From the NCBI RefSeq assembly GCF_036884655.1, contig NC_088354.1:13092501-13156500 (forward strand): a stretch of DNA of 64,000 nucleotides, read 5' to 3'. Below the pieces are notes generated by a model. The model searched no databases, had not been told where the DNA came from, and saw only the letters and a program-made list of their open reading frames with translations. The position numbers and the translations under genes were made by a program. Positions within the stretch are counted from its first letter, which is position 1. Each line of letters opens with the position of its first letter. Below are positions 41,893 through 53,511 of the stretch, one piece after another. The DNA is from Musa acuminata AAA Group (Eukaryota > Streptophyta > Magnoliopsida > Zingiberales > Musaceae).

Positions 41893-44800
41893 TTAGGGAA
41901 TAAAACCTTCTATAGGCAGTAGTACCTCTTCAAATGGAACAAACACAAAGGGTGTCAAACCCCTGCTGTGTGAAATAGCAGGCACATCTGGATCATGTGT
42001 CTCATTTTCTTCCCAACCTTCCACAATTCTAAGCATATAATCTCCATGATCATTCACCTCACTTTTATTTACACCAGTCGTAACAAGTTTCAAGAGATCA
42101 AGCCGATTGTTCGCCCCCACAGCTGTACCTCCGAGCCTGAAAAATACAAGTAGACATAGGATCTTTAATTCAGGAAATAGAAGCTGTACTAGTACTGTCT
42201 CTTAACCAAAGAAATGGTTGGTTCATCACGGTATTCACCAAAGGCAGTTTTAATTAGTGCAGTACCCGAGTTCCATCCTTAGCAGAGTATATCGCAAGCC
42301 TGGGTACAAGAGAGCAGTTTCAAGCAATATTGCAGTAACTCTGTGGCCAAGAAAGAATAACCGAGACGACAAATTATACGGTAGATATTTCATAATGAGT
42401 ATACATCAAAGAATGTATCATACTAGCCTGGTCTTGGGTTAAAACATAGTCACCTTTGAAGACACAATCAGCCTTTGATGCAAAGATATCTGCTTGTTAA
42501 TAACAACTCTTATGTGAATACAACATGATATCAAAAATGAGATTCCTCGTACCGCATTACAGTTCCAGAACTCAGACCTTATAGAGGAATTTGCCATTTG
42601 GATAAAATCTCAAGTGCCGGCAGTGACAGACCTGCAATGCAAATATATCATTAACGAAATGAAATATATAATTCTTATCTAAGCATGAGAATTCCTGCAG
42701 CAGTAACCATCTTAAAGACATCATGCAAAAGAACAAACTCTAAGAAATTCGTCACTACTTTGCGAGCTAAATATAATCGAAGCCGCCTTTATTATAGGCT
42801 GCTTCTTTTGGAGCCATTACTGTCATTTGATTATCTGCAAAAGTAAGCTAAATATAATCGAAGCCGCCTTTATAGGCTGCTTCTTTTGGAGCCAGTCATT
42901 TGACTATCTGCAAAATTAAGCTAAATATAATCGAAGCTGTCTTTATAAGCAGTTTCCTTTGGAGCCATTACTGTCATTTGATTATATGCAAAGTTACAAT
43001 TTACTATATCACATGTGTGTCAAAAAGATGCAGAAAAATATCATACATTAGTGGAAGGACAAAAAGCTGCCATGCCTCATGAACAGGACGAAAACTATAG
43101 AAATGTATAATGCTGCATGGGCAGGACAAAAAAGCTGCTGAATAATATCATACCACGTGGACAGGATTTGTCACTTCCCACTCTGCAACCCCTGTACGAA
43201 TGTAGGTGTTTCGGCTAACATAGAGACCTGATAAGATGAGGAACTTGAAATTTTATGATCCCCAGAAGAGATGTCTAAAAACATATATGAACCCAGAAGA
43301 TTAAATAATGATAGAATCATGAAAAAGAAAGTTGATAAATGGGTTCTTGAAATTTGCAGGCAAGGACATGAAAATGTTCTTCAGTCAAAAAGGTTCCTTT
43401 TCAGGAATCTGCTGCACCTAAGAGCCCTTGAAAGGCATGATAAGGTCTGGTCTATTAAGTAGGCCAGCATGACACCATAAAAACATGAAAAAGAAGGAAA
43501 GTAGTCCAGATATAAATTAGTGTTTGGCTTTAATAAAGTGATATAAAAAGGTGGAAAGCTCTCCTACTTATGCAGCACAACACATCCATGAATGACCAAT
43601 AAGTACCATCGTTTCTAATTCTTGGTCTCTGAAACCACATTTTCCTCCAAGAACCATCATACAAGGACTGGACAATTCTGTAATTTGCCTCTGCTCCAGA
43701 ACTCTTCATAAGCAGGGGGGACTTGTAAGCATTAGTCATTACAGTGATGAGCAAAAATGACCATGAATTGTTTCTGAAGATTTTATGTACCTACCAAATT
43801 CTAAGGCATGCATCGCGCCACAAATTAGGATTGCGAATGGTATATCGCCACTTGCGACAGACACATGCAGCCCTCCCCATCGCGTACGGGCTCATCCGTG
43901 CAAAAACCTGTGTTGAACAGGCATAGGTGATTAACTGTTAAAATATTTTCACAGCTTGAGTTCAAGAAATTGTTTGAGAAATAACTTGATTGTGAACTTG
44001 GAAAGAACTAACAAAAATGTCGAGACATGGTAGATGATGAAAATAATAAAAGATAAGAATAATTATTGAAGAATTTTATTGAAAAAATGAAAAAGCTTAA
44101 ATACATTAAGCTATCCCTCTCCTATTTATATAGATTAGGAGAAAGAATTTTCCTCAACAGAATAGATGATTTCCTCAATAGAATAGGAAAATTTCCTCAT
44201 ATAGTTGAAAAAATCTTATCAGTAGAAAAGCTACCATATCCGTTCATCAAATCCAAGACCAAGTAAAATAAAAAGTATAGAAGAAGATTTTTTCGGTTAA
44301 TGCATTCCATGAAGGATCACACAATATGATATGATACTTGATAAGTTAATAAATCATCTCTAACTCGCCTCTAACTCTGGAAATGGTTGTTAGATATTGT
44401 TGTATCCATCTCATAATCCGCCTATCCATTATGCTAATGTTATCCAGAGAGAAGCACAAACTATCAAACCAATGCAGCATATCTTACTACATGTGCAATT
44501 TGCCCAATTTAGCTAAGAGCAATTCATCCGGCAAACATTGGTGTATTAGAGCTGGGTCACTGAAAGGTTTACTGCTGATGCTTCCAAAGGGAGCAACAGG
44601 CCGGACCCTATTCCCATAAAGATCTGAATAGAGAACCAAAACATCAGACCAATTAGTACCACTAAAATCCTATAGCACTCACATTATTTAGTGAATTCCA
44701 AAGATCATGTAAAGAAAAATACAAAACCAAACTACAGCTGAAGATAACATTTAACAAACAACTAGGAAGTAGCAAATCCGGGTTAAGTATAAACTACAGC

Positions 44801-44896
44801 TGAACTTACTTAACCAAGGTCTCTCTGTTCCCATAAATTGCACAGTTCCCAGACGAGAGAATGGGCTAAGTTCTGATGGAACTGGGATGGAGATGT
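41893..44896 (-). CDS. F-box protein, FBXO9-like (possibly damaged)
   Basis: Minus-strand exons identified by similarity are 44810-44896 ([21 protein letters not shown]), 44623 to about 44524 ([20 protein letters not shown]), 43795-43907 ([20 protein letters not shown], the F-box), about 43607-43701 ([17 protein letters not shown]), 43154-43227 ([20 protein letters not shown]), 42578-42631 ([12 protein letters not shown]), about 42454-42489 ([10 protein letters not shown]), 42266-42340 (TALLYPGLR) and 41893-42136 ([12 protein letters not shown] ... [12 protein letters not shown]). This is the F-box plus Hrt3/FBXO9 C-terminal domain of a Skp1-Cullin-F-box substrate receptor. Three joins do not work cleanly: no GT donor after LPDELLL, no exon for the NSSQK..KYMNF part after FLYK, and a frame mismatch into FASKAD. 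The N-terminal exon was not found. It is either a decaying gene or affected by sequence errors. Confidence 0.75.
42765..42995 (-). repeat. Triple tandem repeat (~75 bp) in F-box intron
   Basis: The unit AGCTAAATATAATCGAAGC through GATTATCTGCAAA occurs three times, starting near 42767, 42846 and 42921, with small indels. On the minus strand each unit starts with TTTGCAG, an acceptor-like sequence, and at least the left-most copies then read [18 protein letters not shown] peptide before a TAG. Confidence 0.8.
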
Positions 44897-46379
44897 CTGC
44901 CAAAATGCATTATAAATTCAGTGTCGAAGTAGCGAAAAATGACTCATAAAAAAGTTGTGCAACATTTTGTAGACATATGATAAAGATTAATGTGAATGGA
45001 AAAACAACAGCAGTAACATTTTGTAGATCCTTTTTTACCACTGAGCTGTGTGTAGAATGATATCCTTAGCAAACCTAAGTGCAACCTCATCGTTAATCCT
45101 AATCGACTTAACTTGTGGAATCTCTAGATCTCCTTTGAATATGTTCATGTCATCTTAAGCATCTATCTATCTTCTCATTTTATCGTCTATCGAAGCTACA
45201 CTTAATTGCTTATGATTAAAAACACTTGTTATTATATCTTTTCTAATATCCTTATGCATTAACCTAAAAATTCACTTCTCAACTATGTCAGCTTCTTGTA
45301 CATATTATTTCCTAATTTCCCAAGATCCATTAATCATACAACCACTTAAATGATCTACTGATAAAATAATTAGAAAACTCAATATGTACATGATTATGTG
45401 CAAGGAAGTTCTGCTCATAATGAATCACAAGAAAATTTAACAGTGACAGAAATCTTTAAAATAGAAGCACAACTACTGAGCACAAAAAAAACTTTGCGAA
45501 ATTTGTCATCATGCTTTTGTCCAATGCAGCGGTAAAGGAAAAATTACTATATGGTCGTTCGTACCAAATACAAATATACTAGCATATGTTCAGAACCCTT
45601 ATTGCTTGGACCCTGTTATATAACACAAGACTTGTCAAGGGGATCAAGTGTTGGATCATGATGATTAACATCCATGTTACAGAGAAACCATGGCATATCC
45701 TCCGCTGAAAAACATTTTTGAAACAGTTTCACCAACAACTAATTGATGCTCGATTCTACATTTGATTTAAATCAGATATGCTAAATACACTGTTCATGAT
45801 TGATTCTGGTATTGAAACTCCAGTGATAAAGCAATGATACCCTTGCAAATAATATGATGCACTAGTTTTGCTTTCTTCCTTTTATAATCCCTTTTTGTCA
45901 GAAACCCGAAGAGTAATACTTCTGTCACAAGCATCGAACATTTTGGGGGTCTTGTTTAGATCCTAAACATCCTGATAATGTCTTCTAGATAGGGATCAGC
46001 TACTGTATGAATGATAATATGAACCTCTTATACTAGTGAAGAAACCAACAACTACCTAAACTATCCATGCTGATAATTAATTCAGTGTAAAGATACCACA
46101 AATATAGAAAATATTCTTGTACACTATTCAGAATGCCTTCTATTTCATTCCTTTCCCTTCATACAAGCACACGATGATATACACATTTTAAAAACATACC
46201 TCCTAGAAGGTGCCACTATTTCTTAAATTGATTTTTCCTTTTGAGAGGCTCATTGGTGTTTGCCCAAGCTGAAATTCTTACTTTTCCAATAAGCTGATAG
46301 TCAAGATGCAGTGCCTGTACTTGATTGGGCACTAATTACTAAAACAATCATCACATATAGAGTTTAGTAGAATTTAAAA
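44897..46379. other. Spacer left of hAT element
   Basis: AT-rich sequence with no recognisable exon. It may hold the missing 5' exon of the F-box gene or the 3' exon of the B-box gene. The minus-strand stretch near 45600-45640 (CAG then GGTCCAAGCAATAAGGG) could be a short terminal exon but is too weak to call. Confidence 0.4.
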
Positions 46380-49300
46380 CAGTGATTTAAAAAGGCGCTC
46401 GCCTAGGTGCTCGGGCGAGGCGAGGAGAGGCCCGAGCACCTCGCTTCACTTCCAGGCAGCGCGCTTCAAAGAGGCGCCGCCTGGGCGCTCGCCCGAGCCC
46501 AGACGCTAGGCGCTTCGGGCGAGCGCCTGGGTTAAACTAGGCGACCGAACCAACGTTTTAGGTCTGGTTCAGTCTCCGGTGCTTTAGTTGGTTCAATCGT
46601 ACCAACTAAAGCACCGATATCAGCTGTCGCTACCCAACCCTAACCTTGCTCATTGTCGCTCTCGCTCCCGCTGCTCGCCGCTGTCGCTGCTACCGTTGTC
46701 TTCGCTCCTGCAACCGTTGCCACTGTCGTTGCTCCCGCTACCACTGCCTCCTTACACTCTCACTCCTGCTCCCGCTCTCGCTGTCGCTTCCTCTTTTCTC
46801 AGTCAGCACCCCCTTACACTCCTCTTCCTTCTTCTCCTTCTGTATACTGTTAACAATATACAGTACACTGTTAACAGTATACTAGTAACAATAATATATT
46901 TGTATTTATTAGATTAATAATATATTATTTTGATTTTAATACTATTAATTTTTATTTATTTGAAATTATTGTTAGGTTTCAGGATAAATGACAAGTGTAT
47001 AGAGCAACTCAATAGAGTCTCCAATGGCATTAAAAAAAGATCCTGCATAGAAGTATAATTATATGAAGGATCCGAAAGATCCTAATGCAGTGACTTGCAT
47101 ATTCTACGATAAGACTATTAGAGGTGGTATTTTTTGTGCAAAACAACATATAGTAGAAAATTTCAAGAATGCAACAGCTTGCAAAAAGTGTCCACATGAG
47201 GTAAAAGAAGAGTTGCTGAGTTATATGAATGAAAAGAAGACACAAAAGAATGAATCTTACGGGAATTTACCAGAAGACAATGTTGAACATCTTAGAGATG
47301 AAGAAGAAGATTATTCTATGAGTATTAACCCAAATGGGAAAAAAGTATATGATAAAAAAAGAAAAGAAGTTATGAGTACTAAGAAGGGTAAAAAAGACCT
47401 ATGGATCTATATATGTTTCAAGGATCCCAAAAGCAACAAGGGCAAGCAGGAGGCCCAAAATTTAGACAAACAAATATAAGTGATGCTTGTGATAAAGAAA
47501 TAAGAGGAAGAACAATTCAACACATTGCTCGGTTCTTCTATCAGACTGGTCTTCCCCTTAGTACAACTCGTTTAGATAGTTTTAAGGATATGATTGAAGC
47601 TACTGGAAGATATGGTGCGGGATTAAAATCTTCAAGTTATTATAAGATGCAAAATGAGTTTCATTGTTGCAAAATGAGTTGAATTATATAAATGACTTAC
47701 TAAAGGGTCATAAAGAATCATGGGCAACATATGGTTGCTCTATTATGTCAGATGTTTGGACTGACAAGAGGCGCATGAGTATAATTAATTTTATGGTTAA
47801 TTGTTCTTTATGGACTATATTTGTGAAGTCAATAGATACTTCATCTTTTGTAAAATCTGAAGATAAGATATATGATTTACTTGACAACTTCGTGGAAGAA
47901 ATTGGAGAACAAAATGTCGTTCAAATCATAACCGACAATGGAAGCAACTATGTATTAGTTGGTAATATTCATCTTTTGAATTTTTTAATTATTTTATCTT
48001 CAATTAAATGTGTTAAACTCTTAAGTCTTATCATTTTTGTTATCCTTTGTCTCAGGTAAATTACTTGAAACAAAAAGATAATACTTATATTGGACTCCAT
48101 GTGCAGCACATTATATTGATTTAATGTTGGAGGATATTGAAAAGATCTTAGGCATCAAGAAAACCCTAAAAATGATAATTTTTGTTATTGGATTTCTTTA
48201 TAATCATATTGGGACTTTGAATATGATGAGAAAATTTACAGGGAACAAAGAATTAGTGAGATATGGTGTCACCCGATTTGCTACTTCATTCTTGACATTA
48301 CAGAGCGTGCATCGTTAAAAACATAATCTGAGAACATGTTTACCTCTGAGAAATGGGTGATAAGCAAATGGGCAAAAGAAGCAAAAGGCAAGAGGGCTAC
48401 TGATATCATCTTAATGTCATCCTTTTGGAATCATATAGTTTATACATTAAAGGTAATGGGCCCTCTTATTCGAGTCCTTCGATTGGTGGATAACGAAAAT
48501 AAGCCTGCAATAGGATATATTTATGAGGCTATGGATAGAGCAAAGGAGACGATTAAAAAATCTTTTAATGAAAATATAAAAAAAATGATAAAATTTTTAC
48601 AATCATTAATGAACGATGGAATTGTCAACTTCATCGTCCCTTACATGCGGTAGGATATTATTTGAACCCTGAATTTTTTTATAAGATTAAATCTGTTGGG
48701 TTTGATGTAGAAGTTTTGGATGGGTTATATCAGTGCGTTGCAAGATTAGTTCCCAACCTTGAGGTTCAAGATAAAATTATTCGTGAATTATCTTTATATA
48801 AAAATGCCAAAGGTTTTTTTGGAATTCCAATGGTCGTTCGATCCAGGACAACTACGTCTCCAGGTATTAATAATTTGATATAATTAATTTCATATATTAT
48901 GTTACTATGTTATTGCTAATAATAACATAAATTTTACAACTGAATGATGGAGTCTATTTGGAAATTCCACCGCGAACTTTCAGTAATTTGCTATCAAAGT
49001 ACTTAGTTTGACATGTAGTGCTTTGGGTTGCGAGCGAAACTAGAGTGTCTTTGAGCATATAAGGATCACTAAATATTTTTATTTTAATTAATTTATTTAT
49101 TCAGATAGATGTATTAATATATTTTTAAATTATATGACATGACAGATTCACTCGAAGAGAAGAAATCAGTTGGAACATCAACGATTGCACGATCTTGTTT
49201 ACATAAAGTATAATCAAGCTTTGAAGGCTCGTCATGATTTACAAAATAGAATTGATTCAATCTCATTGCAAGATATTGATGATTCAAATGAGTGGTTGGT

Positions 49301-49855
49301 AGGAGAAATGGGTGCTAACTTGCAAGATGCCGAAGATGAGCTTGTATTTGAAGATGATAGATTGACATGGGGAGATGTGGCACGAGCTTCAGGTGCTGGA
49401 GAATTACAAACATATACAAAACAGATGACAAAGAGAAAAATGAGTGCAAAAGCATCAAGCTCGGCTCCTGCTATTGTTGAAGACATAGAGAATGAAACAT
49501 ATTTTGATGAAGAGGAAGAAGTCTGAAGAAAAAGAGGAAGAGGATGAATTCAATAAAGATGATTTGTGTGAAAATAACGATAATATTGATTATGATGAAT
49601 GACTTTGATGTAAAATTTTATTGTTTTGAATTTTGAAACTTTTTGTTAATATGATATTGTGATTTTGTATCTAAGAGTTTCTTAATTTAATAGCATATTT
49701 TTATTTAAAATTTTAAATAATTATATTTATTAATTATATTATATATTTTTATATTTTAGCGTCTCGCTTCGCTCGGACGAGTGCCTAGCGTCTCGAGTGT
49801 TTTTGGACCTTAGCGCCTTTTGGCACCTAACGCTTTTTAAATCACTGATTTAAAA
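46372..49855 (+). mobile_element. hAT transposon, near full length, decayed transposase
   Basis: Element 46380-49847 (3468 bp) has terminal inverted repeats CAGTGATTTAAAAAGGCGC (left) and, reading inward from the right, CAGTGATTTAAAAAGCGTT. It is flanked by a perfect 8-bp target duplication ATTTAAAA (46372-46379 and 49848-49855). The subterminal regions carry many GCCTAGG/GGCGCTCGCC-type motifs, dense in the left 150 bp, typical of hAT transposase binding regions. It sits between the F-box exon at 44896 and the B-box exon at 50106, and the transposase runs opposite to both genes. Perfect terminal duplications suggest a moderately recent insertion even though the reading frame is broken. Confidence 0.93.
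47060..49526 (+). pseudogene. hAT transposase (BED finger, DUF659, dimerisation region), broken
   Basis: Pieces in order: a BED-type finger region (47063-47479; VTCIFYDKTIRGG, ACKKCPHEV, with the second cysteine replaced by Tyr); the segment 47480-47682 in another frame (ARFFYQTGLPLSTT); DUF659-like catalytic pieces with the first and second acidic sites (SIMSDVWTD, IITDNGSNYV; 47664-47960); a third region (YWTPCAAHYIDLMLEDIEK; 48060-48318, ending at a stop); 48336-48653 and 48662-48883; and the C-terminal dimerisation region (RRNQLEHQRLHDLVYIKYN; 49155-49526). A conserved SGCER motif near 49029-49050 is followed by a stop where the usual Trp would be. There are several frameshifts and stops, some of which may be introns. 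It is probably inactive. Confidence 0.85.
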
Positions 49856-50105
49856 GCAAACTAAACATTTTAACACTTTGGTTTTTCTTTGTGTGATCCT
49901 AAGGCTGAACACACACAAAATTTTGAAGCTCTGGTGTGAATTATATAAGTAGCAACATTTATTTGTTTAGGCAAAATTCATACGAACAAGGAAGTCTAGA
50001 GCAGTTTAGGTAGATCCCTGGATTATCCAGAAGGTTGAGTTCATTGCTAGGAAGAAGATTACTAAGAAAAAGCAACTCAAAACTTAAAACCACCAAAGGC
50101 ACTAC

Positions 50106-52621
50106 CTGGCTGGAATCAGTGATGTGATCTTGTACTCTATGTGGCCTTGCATTAAGGTCAAACAATGTAGGACCAAGCCTGTTACGATTTATGTCTAGCT
50201 TGGAGATGGAAACGGGAGGCATCCTGCAGCAGTCCATCTTCTCTAATGTTTTCAAGAAATTGTTTTTTATGAAGTACGATATTATTCTCCAACCTAACTT
50301 CGGTGTTGTCATGATGCTGCAGCATGAGATCTTCAAAGTGACCAGGTTTATCTTCCAAAAACTACATTGAACAAATTTCATGTTAATTAGCATACATGGG
50401 TGCTGTTTATTTTTGTATTATTTGGGGACACTTTACCTCAATTTTCTGCCTTAACAAGAGATATTGCTCGTTGGATCTTTTGCCTCCCACATGCACAATT
50501 ACATCACATTCCATGCAAAGTGAAGATCCATCTATTACACAGAAAAAGAAAGCTACCAGAAAAGTTGATGAATTGATTAGTATAGAGCATCACATAACAT
50601 GTACTCGTAAATCTGAAAGAGAGTAGCACTTTAAGGAGCAACACAAAAAGCCAATCTTGAAACCATTTCCTCATTAAAATTTTAGAACTCATAGGACAGT
50701 TTGTTGCCTTTTTCTGCCCCATCTATATATAGATACATACAATATCAACCTGTTTGCATTTCAAAATTTTGGACTAAGATGCTGACGTTATTATAATCAA
50801 TGTTTTGGTACTTTAAAAAATTATGAAAAAACACAAAATATTTATTTTTTTCATGTTTTTCTATTTCTAGAAATATTGTCTTTGGATTGTTTCTGTGCGA
50901 TATAGGTGACTAGGGTATGAGTCATAGAAACAATTCATCCCCCCATAAACAATTCATCCCCTCGTAGAACAGACTGAATACATTAGCCCTCACCATACAT
51001 TAGCCCTCACCATCCGTTTTTTTTGTTTGGTGGTCATCACTTTCTATCCAATTCTCAATCTGATTTTTCCTTTCCATCTCGTTGGTTAGTAGAAAGATTA
51101 AGATGGATAAAAAATTATGTTTTCAACTTTCGACTATTAATTTATATTTTCCTATTTTTGAAATTTCAGAAGTAGAGATGTCTACTTCTGAAATTTTGTG
51201 AGGTTTTTCAATAATGAAAAAAAAGTAGTCAAACATGCCTTTTATTAGGTAGTTTCCATCAAGCAGGATAAAGTGCTTGCTTGTACTATGTGATTATTTG
51301 ATAAGGTAACAATGAATTATAAATCGAATTAATACAACAAAGAGAAATCTCACAATGCAATAAAATACACTAAACAGGAAAATGCTTTTTATTCTCAAGA
51401 AAATCAGCATCGGAAAATTTTTCAAATGCTTTCTGGAAACAATTGCGAAACATGTTTTCCATAAACACTCACTATAAACACCTTCTAGGATGCTGAAATC
51501 TATAACAATGGATTTCATCAGGTAGGAAGAAATGCTTGGTAGAACTATGTAATTAGCTTGATAAGAAAAGTCAGTTTGTAAATTAATACTAAGAGAAATT
51601 TGAAAACATGACAAAGTATATAATGAAAATGGCTAAACCTGGTGATTTCTCACATATGTCACATTGACCAACAGCGCTTGGTTCTGCAATCTGTACCCTT
51701 ATGTGTCTGCTAGCCAACTTATTACAAGTATGAACCTACACCATTATTAGAATCTATTTCTTCATGAAACAATGATATCTAGAAACAACAAAACAGTGAA
51801 ATTTAAAAACAAAATAGTTCACATTCCTCTCAAGTTTCTCAATGATGACATGGTCGATGTTTCCAAAAGATATGGAGTGTGCAGACCAAACAGAAGAGTG
51901 TGAACAGCTGACAAAACACTTATTCAGACAGAAATAAAAAATTCAGAATAATATGTCCTGCAACGATATAAACATATACATCCAAATCCATGAAACCAAT
52001 GAATATATTTGGTAATGTAATGATAAAAGGATAGTAATAGAGATGTCTATATATTAGGCTAACCAACTAGAAGGACCACACTTCTAACAAATAAAGTACG
52101 TTGAGGAGATAGGAGAAAACAGATTGAATAGTTATTAGGCTATATATTCATGTCGCACTGATTTGCGGTAACAGTTATCAAGTTCAACTCTTATCTAAAC
52201 TTACTTTATCAGAAAGTGGAATGCCAATTTTAGTATGTCTATGTGAAGTTGACTGTCAGTTTATGGTCCAATCAAGCAATTGTTTTATTTTTTTAATCAA
52301 TAAATTACTCCCATCCAACATTCATCTCTTTTGCAGTCTTGAGAATATTGGCATCAATGGAAAGTACTTTCAAGTTTCAATGCAAGGAAAACCCCCTGAA
52401 AAACATTTATCAAACTTGGTAGATGGTCATCAGTGGCAGTGTGAATGAGACGAACTATGGTACTGGGTTTAGGTGATAAATAATTTCAGCTACTCGTAAA
52501 TGGTTAAACATTTGGAAAAAAGTTAAACCTTCTTGTCACATGGGCCACAGAGAGCAGCCTCATCTGTGGCACAAAAGATGACTGCAGCAGCACCTTCGCA
52601 AACATCACATAGTGTGCGCAT
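50106..52621 (-). CDS. Double B-box zinc finger protein (BBX18/19-like), frameshifted in exon 4
   Basis: Minus-strand exons: 52529-52621 (start [17 protein letters not shown]), 51639-51735 ([23 protein letters not shown]), 50437-50552 ([29 protein letters not shown]) and 50361-50106. The exon phases agree throughout. Both B-boxes keep their metal ligands. This matches BBX class IV proteins, nuclear cofactors in light and photoperiod signalling. Exon 4 starts with [12 protein letters not shown], but the conserved tail motif [13 protein letters not shown] lies in the next frame. The switch maps to a run of six A residues (T6 at 50263-50268 on the plus strand). With five A residues the two parts are in one frame and the exon ends in phase at a CAG|GTAGTG donor. 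The final exon was not found. It is either a sequencing error or a real lesion. Confidence 0.85.
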
Positions 52622-53243
52622 GTTTGCAGTGAGCAAAAGCTTGCTCCTTCTCTCAGATAGCACACTTGTGTTGGTGCTTACCGATCACAGTAAGCTTTTA
52701 ACCAAGGTGGCTACTCACCCTCTGACTTTCTTTGTACACTACCTTCTCTGTTACTGGAGCCATTCACAAACCTTCCATCGATGTAGAGAGAAAGAGAGAT
52801 GATGGGAGAGGCAAGTGACAGCAAACTAATAGAGAGCATGTACAGGTGCTCGGATGTAGGTATTTATAGACTGTAGTCTCACCTCCTTGCCCTTCAATTC
52901 TAGAGTTACTACAATAATGCCCTTTTCTTTTCTCCCTTTACTCTTCCATGGATGGCATTCCATGAAACAACAGCTGTTATGACAATTTTGAAGAAGTTTT
53001 ATCTTTATGTCATATACCACTACAGCATATTATCATCATCAATCAATCATCACATAATAGAGATAACAATCAGTGTCGACCTTCATCAATAGCTTCTATT
53101 TTTAAACCATGAAGAATGGTTAAGAACGGGTTGCTGGTAGTAGTAATTGTTCTAAGAATGTATCTGGATTATCACACAGCAAGATGGTGCAGTTTCTCTA
53201 CAACCTGGAATAGCTAACATATGATGAATAAGTTGTTTGTCAC
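52622..53243. other. B-box gene upstream region
   Basis: Minus-strand 5' leader and promoter of the B-box gene. On the minus strand the sequence before the ATG has pyrimidine-rich CTCTCTTTCTCTC (near 52790). No other gene is seen. Confidence 0.45.
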
Positions 53244-53337
53244 AAGGTATGCAATTTCGAATAATACCGCTCGGTACGGACGCTACGTACCGGTTCGTCA
53301 GTTTACCGGTACACAGACCGCCCATTACTGGACGGAA

Positions 53338-53406
<69 letters not shown>

Positions 53407-53502
53407 AAGCGATATGCCGAATGGTATAACGCTCGATATATAGTATCGTACCGTACCGAGTGAACGTCGAAACTCCGGTATGGTACGAAATTATATACCT
53501 TG
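53244..53502. mobile_element. MITE-like element with TACCG termini, short (TA)n copy
   Basis: It starts AAGGTATGCAATTTCG and ends AAATTATATACCTTG. The flanks GTTTGTCAC (53235-53243) and GTTTGTAAT (53503-53511) match at seven of nine bases. The core is a TA array at about 53340-53403. Its arms align with the copies at 14927-15428 and 2807-3623, including CCGGTATGGTACGAAATT. Confidence 0.8.
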
Positions 53503-53511
53503 GTTTGTAAT

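Noticed and set aside
46588..46917. Overlapping frames rich in Leu-Pro-Ser in the left part of the hAT element
   Set aside because: They follow a CGCTCC/TCGCT low-complexity stretch in the element's leader region.
49959..50393. 144-codon minus-strand frame taken as a separate gene
   Set aside because: It is the shifted frame of B-box exon 4 read on into the following intron.
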